Assembly (NCBI GenBank): GCA_003024785.1
Contig: PUQB01000408.1
Location: 1-64,000, forward strand
From: Selaginella tamariscina
Taxonomy: Eukaryota > Streptophyta > Lycopodiopsida > Selaginellales > Selaginellaceae
Direction of reading: 5' to 3'
DNA: 64,000 bases
How positions within the stretch are numbered: the stretch's first letter is position 1; the number at the start of each line of letters is the position of its first letter. The position numbers and the translations under genes are program-made. This document shows positions 10,258 through 24,791 of the stretch, piece after piece. The notes under the pieces are model-generated. The model saw only the letters and a program-made list of their open reading frames with translations, was not told where the DNA came from and did not search any database.

Positions 10258-10950
10258 ATATTGTGTGTGTGTCACACATATACACAATACATATGGATCA
10301 TGCATTTAACATGTGTGTGTGTGTGTGAGAGAGAGAGAGAGTGTGTTAAGTTATCACATACACACAATACATACATTAGTTATATACATACATACACACA
10401 TGTATACACACAGACATACATACATATATGTGTAAATGTGTCACATACACACATGACATATGGATCATGCATGGGTTTAACATGTGTGTGTGTGTGAAAG
10501 AGAGAAAGAGAGACTTTGCGTGTTAAGTTATCACATACACATAATATATACATCACACATGTACACACATATAATATACACATACATCACACATGTACAC
10601 ATATATAATATACACTGTACACACATAATATACACATACACGCAATACATACATCACACATGTACACACATATAATATACACATACATGCAATACATACA
10701 TCACACATGTACACACACACCTATAATATACACATATACATACACATACACACAATACATACATAAACACATGTATACACATACACATACATACATGTGT
10801 GAATGTGTCACATACACACAGGACATATGGATCATGCATGGGTTTAACATGTGTGTGTGTGAGAGAGAGAGAGAGAGACACTTTGAGTGTTAAGTTGTTA
10901 CATACACACAGTACATACATCACACATGTACACACATATAATATACACAT
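10258..10950. repeat. minisatellite with higher-order units
   Basis: Three copies of a long unit (CACATACACA...GACATATGGATCATGCATGGGTTTAACATG, (GT)n(GA)n, then TTAAGTTATCACATACACA) start near 10272, 10440 and 10808. Between them lie shorter 50-base repeats of CATCACACATGTACACACATATAATATACA type. Confidence 0.75.
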
Positions 10951-10965
10951 ATACTAGACATCATT

Positions 10966-11062
10966 TGTCAAAGTTTTAACCCAAAGGGCCAACACGTGGC
11001 AACATGTGGCTGCCAAGTAGCCATTCGGTGTCATCACCTTGTATGAGCAATGCTAAGTCTTC
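10966..11062 (-). mobile_element. LTR fragment of the 1.69-kb solo-LTR family
   Basis: Starts TGTCAAAGTTTTAACCC and matches the 3' end of the full LTRs at 13718 and 46773, read on the minus strand. Only about 97 bases remain, so it is an old partial copy. Confidence 0.7.
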
Positions 11063-11139
11063 TATGTAGATTATATTAATGTTGATATATGTATGGGCTC
11101 TAAATTATATCAATAAATTAAATAAGCTTCTACTAGAGA

Positions 11140-11640
11140 GAGAGAGCTTCTTTACAAAATATCAAGCATGTATAATAAATGATATATATACATGAGTAAT
11201 TCGTGTATTACACAATATTATTATTACTTTATTATCATTAATATGTATGCATTACTATACATATATTATAAACCTCATAGTGGCTTCTCATGGTATCCAC
11301 CACTTTTGCAAATTCTTGTTGCCACTATAATATTAAGAATAATTATCTCAACATAAGTAAATACATAATTACTTATTATTAATATTATACTTGGCCGGAG
11401 TCAATTTTCAACTCCATGAATGCTTTGATAAACCGATGCAAAAAAAAAAATAAAAAATGTTAAATATATAATTTTAATATTTCATTTCATATTTTATTAA
11501 ATTTAACTTTAAATTCATCTGTTAATATATATGAATAATTGAATATATAGAAGAACACACATTATAAATATAGAATCATGTTGAGTGAATTACATATATT
11601 TACATTTATAGTATATAATACATAAACATATATATTACAT
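11140..11640. repeat. dispersed AT-rich repeat, copy 1
   Basis: It shares long collinear similarity with 41815-42270, for example AATGATATATATACATGAGT and AAATGTTAAATATATAATTT, with scattered changes. No coding capacity is seen; it is probably an unclassified element. Confidence 0.6.
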
Positions 11641-12780
11641 TTATATTTATTATATCTAGTGAATACCACATTACCAATTGATAGTGCAGAATTTAGATTT
11701 TAAAATTAAAATGCAAAAGAAATTTTTTTTGTTAATTGTAAATCGTAAATAAATAAGCAATTAAAGTATATGTATATGAGATTTAATTTAGGTTCTAAAG
11801 TTTGCATTTTAATAATAAGATTATAAAAAACCTTGTCAATTTAGTGATTAAATAAAGTAATTTACCAACAAGCGGGTGTCTTAATATTAAAAGTAACAAG
11901 AGAAACTCACTTGGTTGCGAGTTGCTTATGAATGTTCCACTTTGGTTTTGAGTTGTTTATGAATGCTTTATTTAGCTGTGAGTTGTTTGAGAATGTTGTG
12001 GGTTTCCATATCCATTACAAAACTCGCCCTATGCGCAACCCTGAGCAACTCTGCACACATTCATCATCGTGATTTTGAACCCTAAAACCAGTCCTAAACC
12101 CGTAATAATTTGTTCTCACGTGACATAGTTTTCATTATTTAAATATCCCTTTATATAAAACATACAATATTATTATTACATTATTATTAATTATTCATAG
12201 AAAAAGATTTCATATGTTCAAAAATAGTATATATATTATAATATTATATAATAAATATACTAACATACATTGTGTCATAATTCTTACCTAGTAAAATCAT
12301 TTGACTCAAATAGATTATGCATCACTCAATTAAATAATATTAAAACCCTCTCGTAAATACCGATTGGTTCTTTGTAGAGTTTACACATTCTTTCATGAAA
12401 CTAATAAAAAGAAACACATTAATTAACAAATCTAATTGATACAAGTTGATTGGAAACTCAGTTAGATACTCATATTAGTTTATGGTGCAAGTTTTTTATA
12501 CAAGTTTTACTTTTGGGTGAAATAATTTTAAAAAGTAGCATTTCAAACTATACATTCATAAATTAGCAAGTTTATTGGAGTTCAGACTCAAATGAACTAG
12601 TACTTAGATTGGAGCTCGGACACTGAACTCTTGGATTGTACTGTTTGGACATTAAACTCATTAGACTTTACTACTCGGCACCAAACTCACTAACTTCATC
12701 TCAAACATTTTGTAAGGACTTCATCTAGACTATAATATGTGTTTGATCCATCTTCGCTATTGGTAATTTCCACTTGTTAA
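11641..12780. other. AT-rich intergenic DNA, no gene seen
   Basis: Near 11915-12020 there are three related GAGTTG(C/T)TTATGAATG units. Otherwise I see only long AT tracts. Confidence 0.6.
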
Positions 12781-15480
12781 AATTACTCATGTATTATATT
12801 AAATTTTATACCTTAACAACTCTACACACACACATACACACAAACTCTCTCTCTCTCTCTTTCTCTGGCACAAGGCACGTGCATACACACACAACTTTAT
12901 TGTTACCCCTTATCCTTTATAAGTTTTTCAGAGACATCCTCAACCACCTCTTATTCTAAATGATATAAGAGTTACCATTTCTCACATATAATCTCTCTCT
13001 CTCTCTCTTAACACACTCACACCCACACACACAAACACACAACTTTGTTATTATCTGAGGAATCCTATTTGGTTTCTTTAGAAACATCCTTAGCCACATC
13101 CTTATTCTAAATTATACAAGAGTCACAATTCCTTGTTTGTAATAACAACACTTTCTCTTTCTCAGGCACACACGCACACACACACAGTCACACAACACAA
13201 CTTTGTTATTACTAAAGAATCTTATTTGATTTCTTCAAACATCCTCAACCACCTCTTTATTTTAAATGATACATAAGTTACCATTCCTTGCAAAAACACA
13301 ACATATACACACATGCACACGCACACACACACACATAAAACTCTCTCTCTCTCACATAGGCACACATGCACACACATAGTCACACACCAATGTCACACAC
13401 ATAACTTTATTATTACTTAGAGAATCATGTCTGATTTTTTTATAAACACATTCTTAATCAGCTCCTTATTTTTAAAATAATACAAGAGTTACCATTCATT
13501 ACTTGTAAAACACAAATATTCAACACACACAAAATTCTTTCTTTTTTTTCTCTCTCTTAAGCACACACACAATCACACACACACAAAATTCTTTCTTTTT
13601 TTCTCTCTCTTAAGCACACACCAATCACACACACACAAAACTTTATTATTATTTTCTTGAATGGGGAATTTTGTTTATTTTTTGTAAAGACATCATTGGT
13701 CACTTTCTTGTTCTAAATGTCATAGTTTTTACTATGACTCGATCCTTTACTTTGAAGGTTGATTATTGTTACCTACTGTACTATGTTGATGGACCCTAGA
13801 TGTAATGAGAAACTTAGTGCACTTAGGTGTTTAAGGGTAGTCCGACCGTTATCTTTAAATGTCGCGATAAACTCTAAGCGAAGGTAGCACTTACTTTTTA
13901 GAAAACCCACCCGATTTTGACATCCTAGTTAAGATGAGTTTGACATGTTAAATAGGGTTAGGAACACCCCTAGGGTTGACCTAACCCTAGGGTTGCCCTA
14001 ACCCACGCCCTAAAACCCCACCCCCCTTGGGTAGGGTTTAGGGGTAGGGGTTAGTGTGAAAACTCATCTCATTAACTAAGGGGTTGGCATTCCGTGCCAG
14101 CCCACTTACACATACAGGAAAAGAGGTGGGGGGGGGGGGGGGCTTCGTCACATATATAAGGTAGAGTATGTAGGAGTGAGGGTTCTGGGTTCATGACTGA
14201 GCTCTCTACTCTTCTCCCGATGCAAGTTTTAGCTTGTGTTGTCAAGGCACAACCCTTTTGTGCCGCCCTAACTTCCAGATGATAGGGGTACGTCTCACCT
14301 TCGAGGTAGCTTACCCTTAACGTTGGGGAATCCATGCCTGAAAGGTCTTGTCGGAATGCACGTTTCAAGATGTAGAGGTTGAGACTTGTCTCCAGCCTCT
14401 CCTCCATGTCAAGCTAGGTGTAACACTCACGGCCAAGCAAGGCACATACGTGTCCTTGTCCAACTGTGGCATGGGATCTTGTTTGACAGGTTCACGTTAC
14501 TTAGTTCCTGAGGGTTCACTAGAGTTGGCATTTAGGAGCCACGTTTGTGGCACTTGGTGCAACTCTCGAATCTAAGGGCTATGGCATGATAGCCACATCG
14601 TGGAAGGCAGTGTCACATGGAGATGTGACACTGGGTTAAACATCACAGATACAACGCCCGTTGGGGTTGTGTCATGGGAGTGTCGCCAAGGGGTTGGATA
14701 CTCTGGTAAACAGACATGCTTGTGCTCGCACTAGGGTGTTAAGCCTTGGGCATTTGCTCAAAGGAGGTTAGGTCTCGTAACTAAGTGTGTTTTGGCTAGG
14801 GGAGTGTTCTACTTGGAATCTAGGGGTTGAACAACCTAAGCTTGTTAGCAGGAGTTTTTTCATGAAGCACTCGCAAGGTCATGTACTTAGGGTTATCCAA
14901 ACCTAGCCTTAGGGAGTTTGCTTAGTAGAACACTCGTGTTCGTCTATGGCGCACACTCGTGTCCTCACTAAGTATTAGCCTTAGGTCTAGGGTATGACTT
15001 GGCCACTCAAACCCTTAGGGATTAGTCGTGGTTCAGGGTACCCCTTGTCACCCTAAAGGGGTTGTACTCCCAAATGAAGGTGATTCCTCAAGGGGTAAGT
15101 GACAATGCCTTGGCTCTGTCATGGGGTATGTGTGAGACACATCTCCTTTGTGGGGTTAGGGCATGAGCCTATTTAGGTCTAATGGGACATGATCCTAAAG
15201 TTTACTCAGGTTATCCTCTAGGGTTCAGGGGATGGTCATTCTAGGGGACTTAGGGTAGGACTCTAAGTCTTCTGCCTAATTGGGCCTATGAGTCAGACTC
15301 TTAGGGTTATTTTGAAAAACTTAGCGTTGCTCACACAGGGTGATGACGCTGAATGGTCACTTAGCAGCCACGTGTTGCTATGTGTTAGCCCTTCGAGTTA
15401 AAACTTTGACACTAAATGATATAAGAGTCACCATTTCTTACTTGCAATAACTTTTTCTCTCTCCCTCTCTTCTCTTTATA
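12781..15480. repeat. minisatellite, unit about 170-200 bases, split by a solo LTR
   Basis: About five units, each with TTATTCTAAATGATA(T/C)AAGAGTTACCATT-like words, a (CT)n tract, a (CA)n tract and AACTTTGTTATTA. The array stops at 13717, where the solo LTR begins, and goes on at 15412 with CTAAATGATATAAGAGTCACC. The LTR therefore landed inside an existing array. Confidence 0.75.
13718..15411 (+). mobile_element. solo LTR (1694 bases), Ty3/gypsy-like family
   Basis: Begins TGTCATAG and ends TTTGACA, the TG...CA form of LTRs, and is flanked by a perfect 5-base duplication CTAAA at 13713-13717 and 15412-15416. Inside are a G-run near 14128-14142 and a TATA-like word (CATATATAAGG) near 14151, fitting a promoter-bearing LTR. 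No internal region remains, as expected after LTR-LTR recombination. The intact duplication suggests moderate age. Confidence 0.85.
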
Positions 15481-16123
15481 ACATATATAATATACAATAC
15501 ACACTTACCTATAGTAAATTGAAATTTATGGATTTTGATATTTGAATTTGTTAATCTGAAACCTTATATGTTAATATAGAACTAGTTGACTTTTGCCTAA
15601 GGTTACATATGACAATCAATTTGTAATTTTTAGATGTGTGTGTGTTGAGTACCTGCTGTAAGATGCATTGCTGCTCCTGTAAGAATCCATGTTAGAATTA
15701 AAGAATGTGTTTCACTAAATTATATGCAAATGTAGGCTTCACATTGTGTACTTTCTTTCTTCCCTCTTTGTACAATTGGATATCCTATGATTACCGATTG
15801 CTTTTTATTACCTCTTTGTGCAACTAAAATTCCCTTTTTTTTCCCTTGTGCATAGAGATAACTATAATGTTCCTTAGGTTCATTCCTTGTACCCAAACTC
15901 TTTCATTGTATGAAAACCATAAAAGAGCATGCATATTACAACTTATAAAAGTATTGAACTTTAAATTAGTTAACACATTTTTTTTTTTAATTGTACAAAG
16001 CTTATAAAGCATACTTTGTGTTTACACAATGTTTTTGAAATTATTATTTTTTTAAATACTAAGTAAAAATAGAGCAATCCTAAAGTGGGTATGACAGATA
16101 TTCACATGCATAACATCCCTTAC
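15481..16123. other. AT-rich spacer, no gene seen
   Basis: Mixed AT-rich sequence with poly-T runs near 15835 and 15980. No coding or RNA feature is supported. Confidence 0.55.
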
Positions 16124-17777
16124 TGTCAGAGTTTTAATCCGAAAGGCTAACACTAATGGCCATCCAATGTCATCACCCTATGTGAGCAACGCTAAGTCTT
16201 CCAAGATGACCCAAGAGTTTGACTTAGATGCCTAATTAAATAGAAGATTTAGAGTCCTACCCTAAATCCCTAGAATGACCATTCCCCAAAACCCTAGAGG
16301 ATATCCCGAGTAGACTTTAAGATCCTATCCTAATAGACCTAGACTGGCTCATGCCTAACCCACAAAGAAATTTGTCTCACACATATCCTCATGACAGAGC
16401 TAAGGCATCGTCACTCACCTTAAGGAATCACTCTCATTCGGGAATACAACCCCTTTAGGTGACAAGGGTACCCTGAACCACGACTAACCCTAAGGGTTTG
16501 TGGTCAAGTATACCTAGACTAGGGCTAATACTTAGTAAGGACACGAGTGTGCGCTGTAGCGGACACGAGTGTTCTGCTAAACAACTCCCTAAGTTAGGTT
16601 TGGATAACCCTAAATATATAACCTTGCGAGTGCTTCACGAAAAAACTCCTGCTAACAAGCTTAGGTTATTCAACCCCTGGATTCCAAGGAGACACTCCCC
16701 TAACTAGGCCAAAGCACATTAGTTACGAGACCTAACCTCCCTTGAGTGGATGCCCAAGGCTTAGCACCCTAGTGCGAGCATAAGCATGCATGTTTGTTAA
16801 AGTATCCAACCCCTTGGCGACAAACCCATGAAACAACCCCAAAGGGCATGTCTCGGGCATTGTATCGTGTGACGTCTAGCCTAGTGTCACATCTTCATGT
16901 GACACTACTTTCCACGATGTGGGCTATCATGCCATAGTCCCCCTCCCTCCCCTAGATTCAAGAGTTGCATTAGGTGTCACGAATGTGACTCTCAATGCCA
17001 ACTCTAGAACCCTCTATTATTCCTTAGGAACTTGGTAAGAAAACCCTGTCAACCTAGAACCCACGACCACAATTAAACAAGGACACGAACGTGCCCTACT
17101 TAGTTGTAAGTGTTGCTCTTAGCTTGACGTGCTAGAGATAAGCTGGAGACAAGTTTCAACCTTTGACTTTTAGAATGTGCAATCCTCCAGTCATGAATTT
17201 GCCAACGTTAAGGGTAAGTAACCCAAAGGTGGGATGTATCCATGTTATTTGGAAGTTAGGGCAGCACAATAGAGGGTTGTACCTTAATAACACAAGTTAA
17301 AGCTTGCACCGATATAAGAGCAACGAACTTAGTCATGAACCCATGAGCTCTCCTACATGTATTACTTAATATATGTGATAGAGGGCCCCCCTGTTTTCCT
17401 ATTTATATAAGTGGGTTGGCACGAAATCTCATTCCTAAAGGAATATACTTGGTGAGTTAACTTAATGATCATTGACCCCTAAACCGTAACCTGTCAAACC
17501 TAGGGTTTTTTTAAACATATCCGACATGCCGAACTCACCAAAATTAACCATTAATCCAACCGAGACACCGAAAATCAAGGTAACAGTTTTTTAAAGGTAA
17601 GTTCTAGCTTCGCTTAAAATTTCTGTAAATACCTAATGACACCCGACTGAAATCATTATATACCCAAGTGCACTAAGTAGGCCTATTTTACTACATATAA
17701 AGCTTATCAACATAGTTCAGTAGGTAACAACAATCAAACATCCAAAGTAAATAGGAGTCATAATAAAAACTATGACA
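16124..17777 (-). mobile_element. solo LTR, minus orientation (1654 bases)
   Basis: The reverse complement matches the LTR at 13718-15411 along its length; on the plus strand it starts TGTCAGAG and ends CTATGACA. The flanking five bases do not match perfectly, so it is probably an older insertion than the 13718 and 46773 copies. Confidence 0.8.
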
Positions 17778-20700
17778 TACTATTATAAGGCCTATAATGG
17801 CAATAAATTCATTTAGAATATTATAAAAAAAATACCACATTAAAAAGAACAAAGCGTAAGAAGATCATGATTTAAATTTGATGGCCCTATTCTATGTAGA
17901 TGCATTTAATATAACATGAAAGAAGACATTCCTTTATCTTGGCGGTGCATGGATGTGGCTCCCCTTGCTTGCAAGGGATAATCAGAGCTTGTTCCTGACC
18001 ATGTCTTGGTCAGTACATCATAATTATTAAAGAGTTCAATATGATTCTAAAGATTTGATTTTGTTTGTTCAATAAATTTAAATATCTTAAATACTCAAGT
18101 ATTGGTTAGGGAATTCATCTCATTAATGGAAACAAAAGGTAAAAGTTGTGTTATTCATTTGATTTTCAAATGTGCCATTTAATTATATATTTCTATGTAA
18201 GGACAAATATATTAAGTAATATTTTAATCAAAAACCAAAAACCAACATCATAAATTAGCATGTGAAGTATATGAGTTAATAAATCAACAAAGAAAACTAT
18301 CATATTTTATAAACTAGCATATTGAAAAAACAAAAGTTATTAATTATTCAAAAAACAAACCGCAAATTAACAATTTCACTTAAAATTGCTAGTTTTTTAT
18401 AATAGATTTTAAAACGAGCTTCTAGTGGCATAATGGGAGAGGGATAGTGCTATTACACATTGTACATTCACTTTCATGTATGTGTTGTTTATTTATATAA
18501 AATTCTTAGACTTTGAGCTTGTTTAACTGGTTTAGGTTTAGGGTTTAGGGTTTTAACACCTTTGTTAGTTAATTTAAATAGGTTATTAATTTAAATAATA
18601 TGTATTATTGGGTTATAATATTCATTTAAAAAGGTTTTAATGTATATGTATGTATATTATTTTATATTTTTAGGTGTATATAAATATGTATATATATAAA
18701 CAATATTCCGTATATTATTGTAAAAGTATTATTTCTATTAAACAATTTTCCTACATTATAATATTCATAAATTGCAACTAGTGATATAATTTTTAATTAC
18801 TAGTTCTTATGATTAAAATAATCTTCAATACTATAATTATTATTTAATTAAAATTAAAAATTAAAATAAAATCTAAATCATGGTCACAAATCACTACGAC
18901 TGTCACGTGACGTCTTGACATCATAACCCATCACGACGCCTCTGGCTGTTACCGTTTATTGTAATGAAAAGTATGATGTGGCCATATTCGTACATTACTT
19001 AATTAATTTTATTCAATTATTTTTTAAATATTTAATTAATTTCAAAAATATACCCATATAAACAGTATACCATCACAACGTCTGGTGAGTCTTGCTAGAC
19101 GTACTCGCCAGACGTCGCAATGGTATTACTTCTTAAAATGAAATAATACGGTGACCATGATCTAAATATATATTCTTATAATATACTTACACATAAATAT
19201 ATTTTAATCTTTTACAATTATCATTTAAAAACTGAAATTGAAAGTTACTTCAATTCAATTATAACCACGCTTTTATAAATCTTAGTATTGAATCTAATAA
19301 TTCAGGAAATAAAATATAATTGAGTCATTCTCATATAATTTTTATACTAATGTCTTAAATTAAGGTGTAATATGGCAACAGCTTCATCATGTTATCGCAT
19401 ACACACCTATTAAGATAAAATCTAACCATGTTTATTAAAACCCTATCAAAATTTGAAATAATAATCACGTACACATATAATATAGAACATTTAAAATTAA
19501 ATTATGTTAACAAATTTGTTAGTTTGAGTTCTAGTATATATTTATATATATTTATAAATATGTGTATTTACAAATTATTTTTTTGTTAATATATTTTAAT
19601 TTCATATTATTATTATTATTTTTTAAACAAAAGTTATTTGACACACACTTTTTATATTTAAAGTAGATGTATAATCGTATTAAATATTTAGACGACTTTC
19701 ACAATTTAAATAAACACACACTTGTGATAAGTATGGAATATCCACTACATCTCTACCGTCCAAAAGTTGAGTTCAATGCATAAAGGTAAGCACATACATG
19801 CACCTCATTCGTGCAGGTGTACCTACATACGTTGTCTTGATGTGTGTGTGTATATATATATACATGTGATCCATACCCTTTGTATCGGTAGTATCAAAGA
19901 AGGCCTCTTTAAAGATGCAAGAAGATATAAGTTAAGTATATACAACATAAATTGTGCTATATATACTAAATTAAAATTTATAGCAGATACATGTAATACA
20001 TATAATATATACATTTTATAAATATATTTTGTAGATATACATTTACTTATATGCATAGACATATATATATTATGATATCCTATGTTTGATGTGTGCTCAA
20101 ATAGGTTACATGTATTATAAAAATTGTGTTCTACTATCTAAATACTCAGGTACTTGCAAAGTGTATTTAAGCATATATATGGATACATTACATATTTAAT
20201 ACATATATGTATATGTATATAAAGTAACCGAAGTAATCGCGATAAATATATATAATTACGATTATTTATAAGAAACAATACGATCAAAATACATTCTTGA
20301 CTGTTCTAATGTTTATAACTAATGATATTGTACAAAAGAAACATAGTTTTATATTTTCAATATTGTACGAAAGGATTATTTATAAACTGTTTTATAATAT
20401 TCATATTTATATGTTTTCTTGCAAAATTCAATTATAAATATCAAAGCTGCCTTAATGGAAGAAAAATATACAAGTTTCCATATATATGTATATGAAAAAT
20501 ATAAAATATTCCAATTATAAATTGCAATAAGTTTGTGCATTTCTACTTTTAGATCACCAAAGTGGAACAAGAAAAACAAAAGCTTTGAAATATATATGTT
20601 ATTTGTTAAAATTATCGATGTACATTACACATAAATTCACACACACTCATAATCGCATGTGCGCACCACATGATAAACAAATATAATACATCATATATAT

Positions 20701-21553
20701 ATACAAAAAGGTTCAACTGAAGAGAACATCGTCAAATGTCATATACACTTGCACACACACACAATGGTATACAAATAAGCTTATGTGCATGTATGTTGCA
20801 TACATATATACACAGCATGAGTGTCACATATCTACACCATGCAGCGTATATACATTTGCGTAATGTTTACCATATACAACATTCTATACATGTGATTTAA
20901 TAATCCATGTCTATGACGTGGTCTATGATAGAAATGATACAATTGAGAATCCTTAAGTATTTTTGTAATAAAACACTCATTAAATTTATTTATTTTATTT
21001 ATTGTTTATCAATTTGTTATGTATAGGTAAACTGATAAATATGCACAAATTCTTTTTTCTTTCTCTCTATATATACATATTAAACATACAGAAATTCATT
21101 TTTAAATATATCTTTATATAATGTATATTCAAGATTTAATAAATATACATGTAATACACCAAACGTATTCATATATATATATATATATGACTCCATGTAT
21201 TTAATTAATAAAAGATACTATAACGATTTTAATTTCTATAATCTTAAAATTTTGATATATTTTTACTATTATTTATATTTAACTTGGTCTATTCTAATAT
21301 TTCTAAATATACTTCATCTTTAAAGTGTAAAAATGTAAATTTGTAATATTTCAACAATTTCAGCCATCAAGCTTCCTTACCTTAGTGTATTTTATTTATT
21401 TTATGATTAGAATAAACTGAAAAAAAAATATAAACATTCAATTAAAACTATCCTTATTATATATTTTTATATTAAAATATTTTAACTTTCTAAAGAAATT
21501 TAAATAGAATTTAAAGTTAAAATAACAATTATAGCATATCTCTAGAATATACT

Positions 21554-21587
<34 letters not shown>

Positions 21588-23240
21588 ACACTTTATTTTA
21601 AAACATATAGGATATTATTATTAATAAACCGCCTAACTAAGACATATCTTAGGATATATTATAGGGGAATTTCCATATAAGGACATTATCATAAATAATT
21701 ACAGATAAGGGAAAAATGAAAAATAATTAAAAATAAGGGAAGAATATAAAAAGTATTTACAAACGGGGAATACTTGAATGCACATATGGACAATAATTAT
21801 TATCTAACTTTTTTTTATTATTTATTAAGTTTTATAATGCTTTATGAGGAGGTCCATAGTATAACACACACACACACACACACATCCTGTTTTACATTCA
21901 CTTTCAGCATTCAATAATTCACTATATGTGATGTCACACACACATTGCCTAGGCACACATAGAAACTCGTTAAGGTTTACTATGTTTTTGGATAAAATAG
22001 CTGTACATACAGGGAGTGTCAACCTCTAACATAATACTTGCATAAATGCTTTGGAGTTTGTTCAAAATATTATTAATTGTCGGTCTCTTTATATATTTCT
22101 ATACACATGTACACATACACATGTATAAGAGCATTTGGTCCTATCAGCAACAGACCACACACACACATTTATTGTCTTGAGTTACTTTCTCTTATTCTCA
22201 CCTGAAAGAATTACAGTCTTATCTAGTGGTCTTCAATTAACTTAATGCATGCACTCAAACGCGTGCACACACACACACACAGTTACCTTATGGAGTTGTT
22301 CTTCTTGACTTTAAGAAGATGGTGTATGTGAGTAAGCAGTTTATATGTTGACACACAGGTGTTGATCAGAAGGTCTAGTGACAACTATAAGCATGTCAAA
22401 CCCTTCTAAAGCATTATAAGAAATATTGTCACCAAGTGTGTTAAGACTGTTATATATATAGGAGCACTATTGCCAAACTTAAAGTTGTGAATCTAATTCT
22501 TGTGGTCCTTTGTATTAATTATAATTAATTAATTTTGATGGAATATAATTTTTTGCATATAAAATAAGTGAAATAATTAATCATGATTAAAAGAGGGGGG
22601 TCGTATATTAGAATTTACCTAGAACATCAATTGCAAAAAGTATTTCAAATTTTTTTAAAATTCCATACTTAAATGATTATTAATTTATTATTTAAAAACA
22701 AACCTACGTGAATGTTCAAAACAATATTTTAAGATGTTTATAATTTATTTAAGAAAGAAAGTTTCTCAATAACACAACTTATTATTAATTTATATTAAAA
22801 CATCATATGTAATAATTTTAAATTAATGAGAGAACTCGATAAGAATTTAATTTATCAATCTTATGGTATTTTCCTTTATCACTTGAGTACATGTATAATG
22901 TCACAGTTCTTATATAAGAAAGTTATTTGACTCAAGTAAATCGTACATTATTTAATTAAGTAATGCAAAGGCTTTTCTTATAATATTAATTTGCCCTTTG
23001 CCTTTGAGGAGATAAATAATATTCTTAAATATATATTTTTTATTCGTTAAGTATGCTTCAAAGTTTTGAGAATATATTACTTTAAATAAAATAAGGATTT
23101 TAGTAATGTGCATCTTAAGTAGGATTTATTGACAAATGTTTATATATATCACAAAAAAAACATGATAATCCTATTCTATTATGTATAAAGTTTTATAATA
23201 AAAACTTCAAAAGACTTAACAAAGAAAAAGAAAACGATTT
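17778..23240. other. long AT-rich region, no gene seen
   Basis: More than 5 kb of AT-rich DNA with AT dinucleotide tracts (21176-21188, 21556-21582) and small CA repeats. At 18531-18556 there are plant telomere-like GGTTTAGGGTTTAGGG units. Apart from the inverted repeat at 19068-19125 I see nothing I can support. Confidence 0.6.
19068..19125. other. inverted repeat, 23-base arms
   Basis: TACCATCACAACGTCTGGTGAGT pairs with 19103-19125 with about three mismatches and a 12-base loop. ACGTCTGG/CCAGACGT is the best-kept core. It is GC-rich in an AT-rich region, so it is likely a small mobile-element remnant or hairpin. Confidence 0.5.
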
Positions 23241-23331
23241 GTTAAATGTATGAGGGCCTTAGCGTGGAAAGGATGGACCACCTCAGGCTCGGCAAAAGCA
23301 CAGATAAACGACGGTCTGCCTCAAGACGCTC

Positions 23332-23880
23332 ATGAAGAAAGCTGTGATTGAAGAAGAACCAGCGGTTAAGATCAGTAAGGGAAAAGCTCCGGTTGAGGAA
23401 GAACAAGAGGAGGATGAGCAGTTAAGAGCGAAAAGGAATGGGCGAGTCCGAGATTACAAATGCAACCAGCCATGGGGATGTTTCCACAAGGTTTTCTTGC
23501 TCAGAATCCACTCACGACTGGTGATGATGCGATGCAGAATACATTCAGGTACTTGAATATTTACAGTGTGTGTGTGTGTGAGTGTGTATGCACGTGTATG
23601 CTCATATTATATATAATCTGTTTTATTACTTATGGAGCCTCAATGTGTATATATATTACAATAAACACTGTACGTATCTGTGTGTGTATGTGTGTAAACT
23701 ATATTATATTATTAATATGTTATATATATTGGTATTATATTGTATAATTTACAGGATGATCCAAATTACTTGCAAGCTTATTATCAAAACCAGGATTATA
23801 TGCAAGCTTATTATCAAGCAGATCCATATGGCCAACAACAACAGATAACGGGCTTTGATCAACAACAAATGATGGGATAT
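23332..23880 (+). CDS. fragment of a Gln/Tyr/Met-rich low-complexity protein
   Basis: A first exon-like stretch (about 23332-23548, before a GTACTTG donor) encodes a charged segment (ISKGKAPVEEEQEEDEQLRA) and, one frame over from 23460, MQPAMGMFPQGFLAQNPL. After a GT-rich intron, an acceptor near 23754 opens an exon with YLQAYYQNQDYMQAYYQ, DPYGQQQQITGFDQQQMMGY. The composition resembles prion-like tails of RNA-binding proteins, but no RNA-binding domain is seen. The frames of the two exons do not join cleanly, so there is a frame error or a different splice. The 3' end runs into a GT/GA tract. Family unknown. Confidence 0.35.
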
Positions 23881-23907
23881 GTTCTTTGCTCCTGTGGTGT
23901 GTGTGTG

Positions 23908-23942
<35 letters not shown>

Positions 23943-24190
23943 CATTCACGCGCACAACATAGCTGTCCTTTGCCTTCTGTCTGGGTTCTTCTTGGGGTCA
24001 AAGCTCTGTTCAGAGCTGGTGGAGCTCTTTGGTATCCGATCCTCCATGAAGAACCAAAGAAAGAGGAAGACGAAGACGTTCATGGTTAGAAGAGACTATA
24101 CCAGTTCTTCGTGATGTTCTGTATGGGAAAAACACTATGTAAAAACACATACATAACACTATGTGTGTGTATAGACACAGACATACCAAC
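23880..24190. other. GT/GA tract and unclear coding-like stretch
   Basis: After the tract at 23898-23942 there is a balanced-composition stretch (23945-24116) open on both strands. I cannot decide whether it belongs to the Gln-rich gene (+) or to the next gene's 3' end (-). Confidence 0.3.
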
Positions 24191-24522
24191 GTGCATTTAC
24201 CTGGTTCATCGTGATGTTCTTCTTCGTGTAAGTCCACAATGACACCGATCTCCTCTTCTTTTCCTCTACTTTCTCAGGCTTTACCACCTTCTTTAACTGT
24301 TTTAAGAATAGGGTTCCATCTTCCAGACACCTCATCACAAACCATGTCCTGTAAAGTATTTACATAAGAAATCACCTATATATACATGCATGTGCAAAGA
24401 TGTTTGTGTGTGTGTGTGAGAGAGAGTGCGTGAGTGAGTGAGAGAGAGAGGTGCTTTAGGTATATATATAAGATATACAGATGTACCTGAACACACACAC
24501 ACACACACATATTTGGTATAAT

Positions 24523-24572
<50 letters not shown>

Positions 24573-24754
24573 GTGCTTTAGGTATATATATAAGACATAC
24601 CAATGTACCTGATATATATATTAAACACACTTAATATTTCATATAATTGTGTGTGTGTATGTGTGTGTGTGAGAGAGAGAAGTGTTTTAGGTATATATAT
24701 AAGACATACCAATGCACCTGATATATACACACACTCAATATTTTTTGGTATAAT

Positions 24755-24791
<37 letters not shown>

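Noticed and set aside
9205-10950. Many open frames rich in THTHTYM or SLSLSLSHT residues
   Set aside because: These are translations of CA/GT and GA/CT repeats.
14072-15411. Coding regions inside the LTR (for example the 111-residue frame at 14072-14407)
   Set aside because: The frames are not shared among the copies of this LTR and show no homology.
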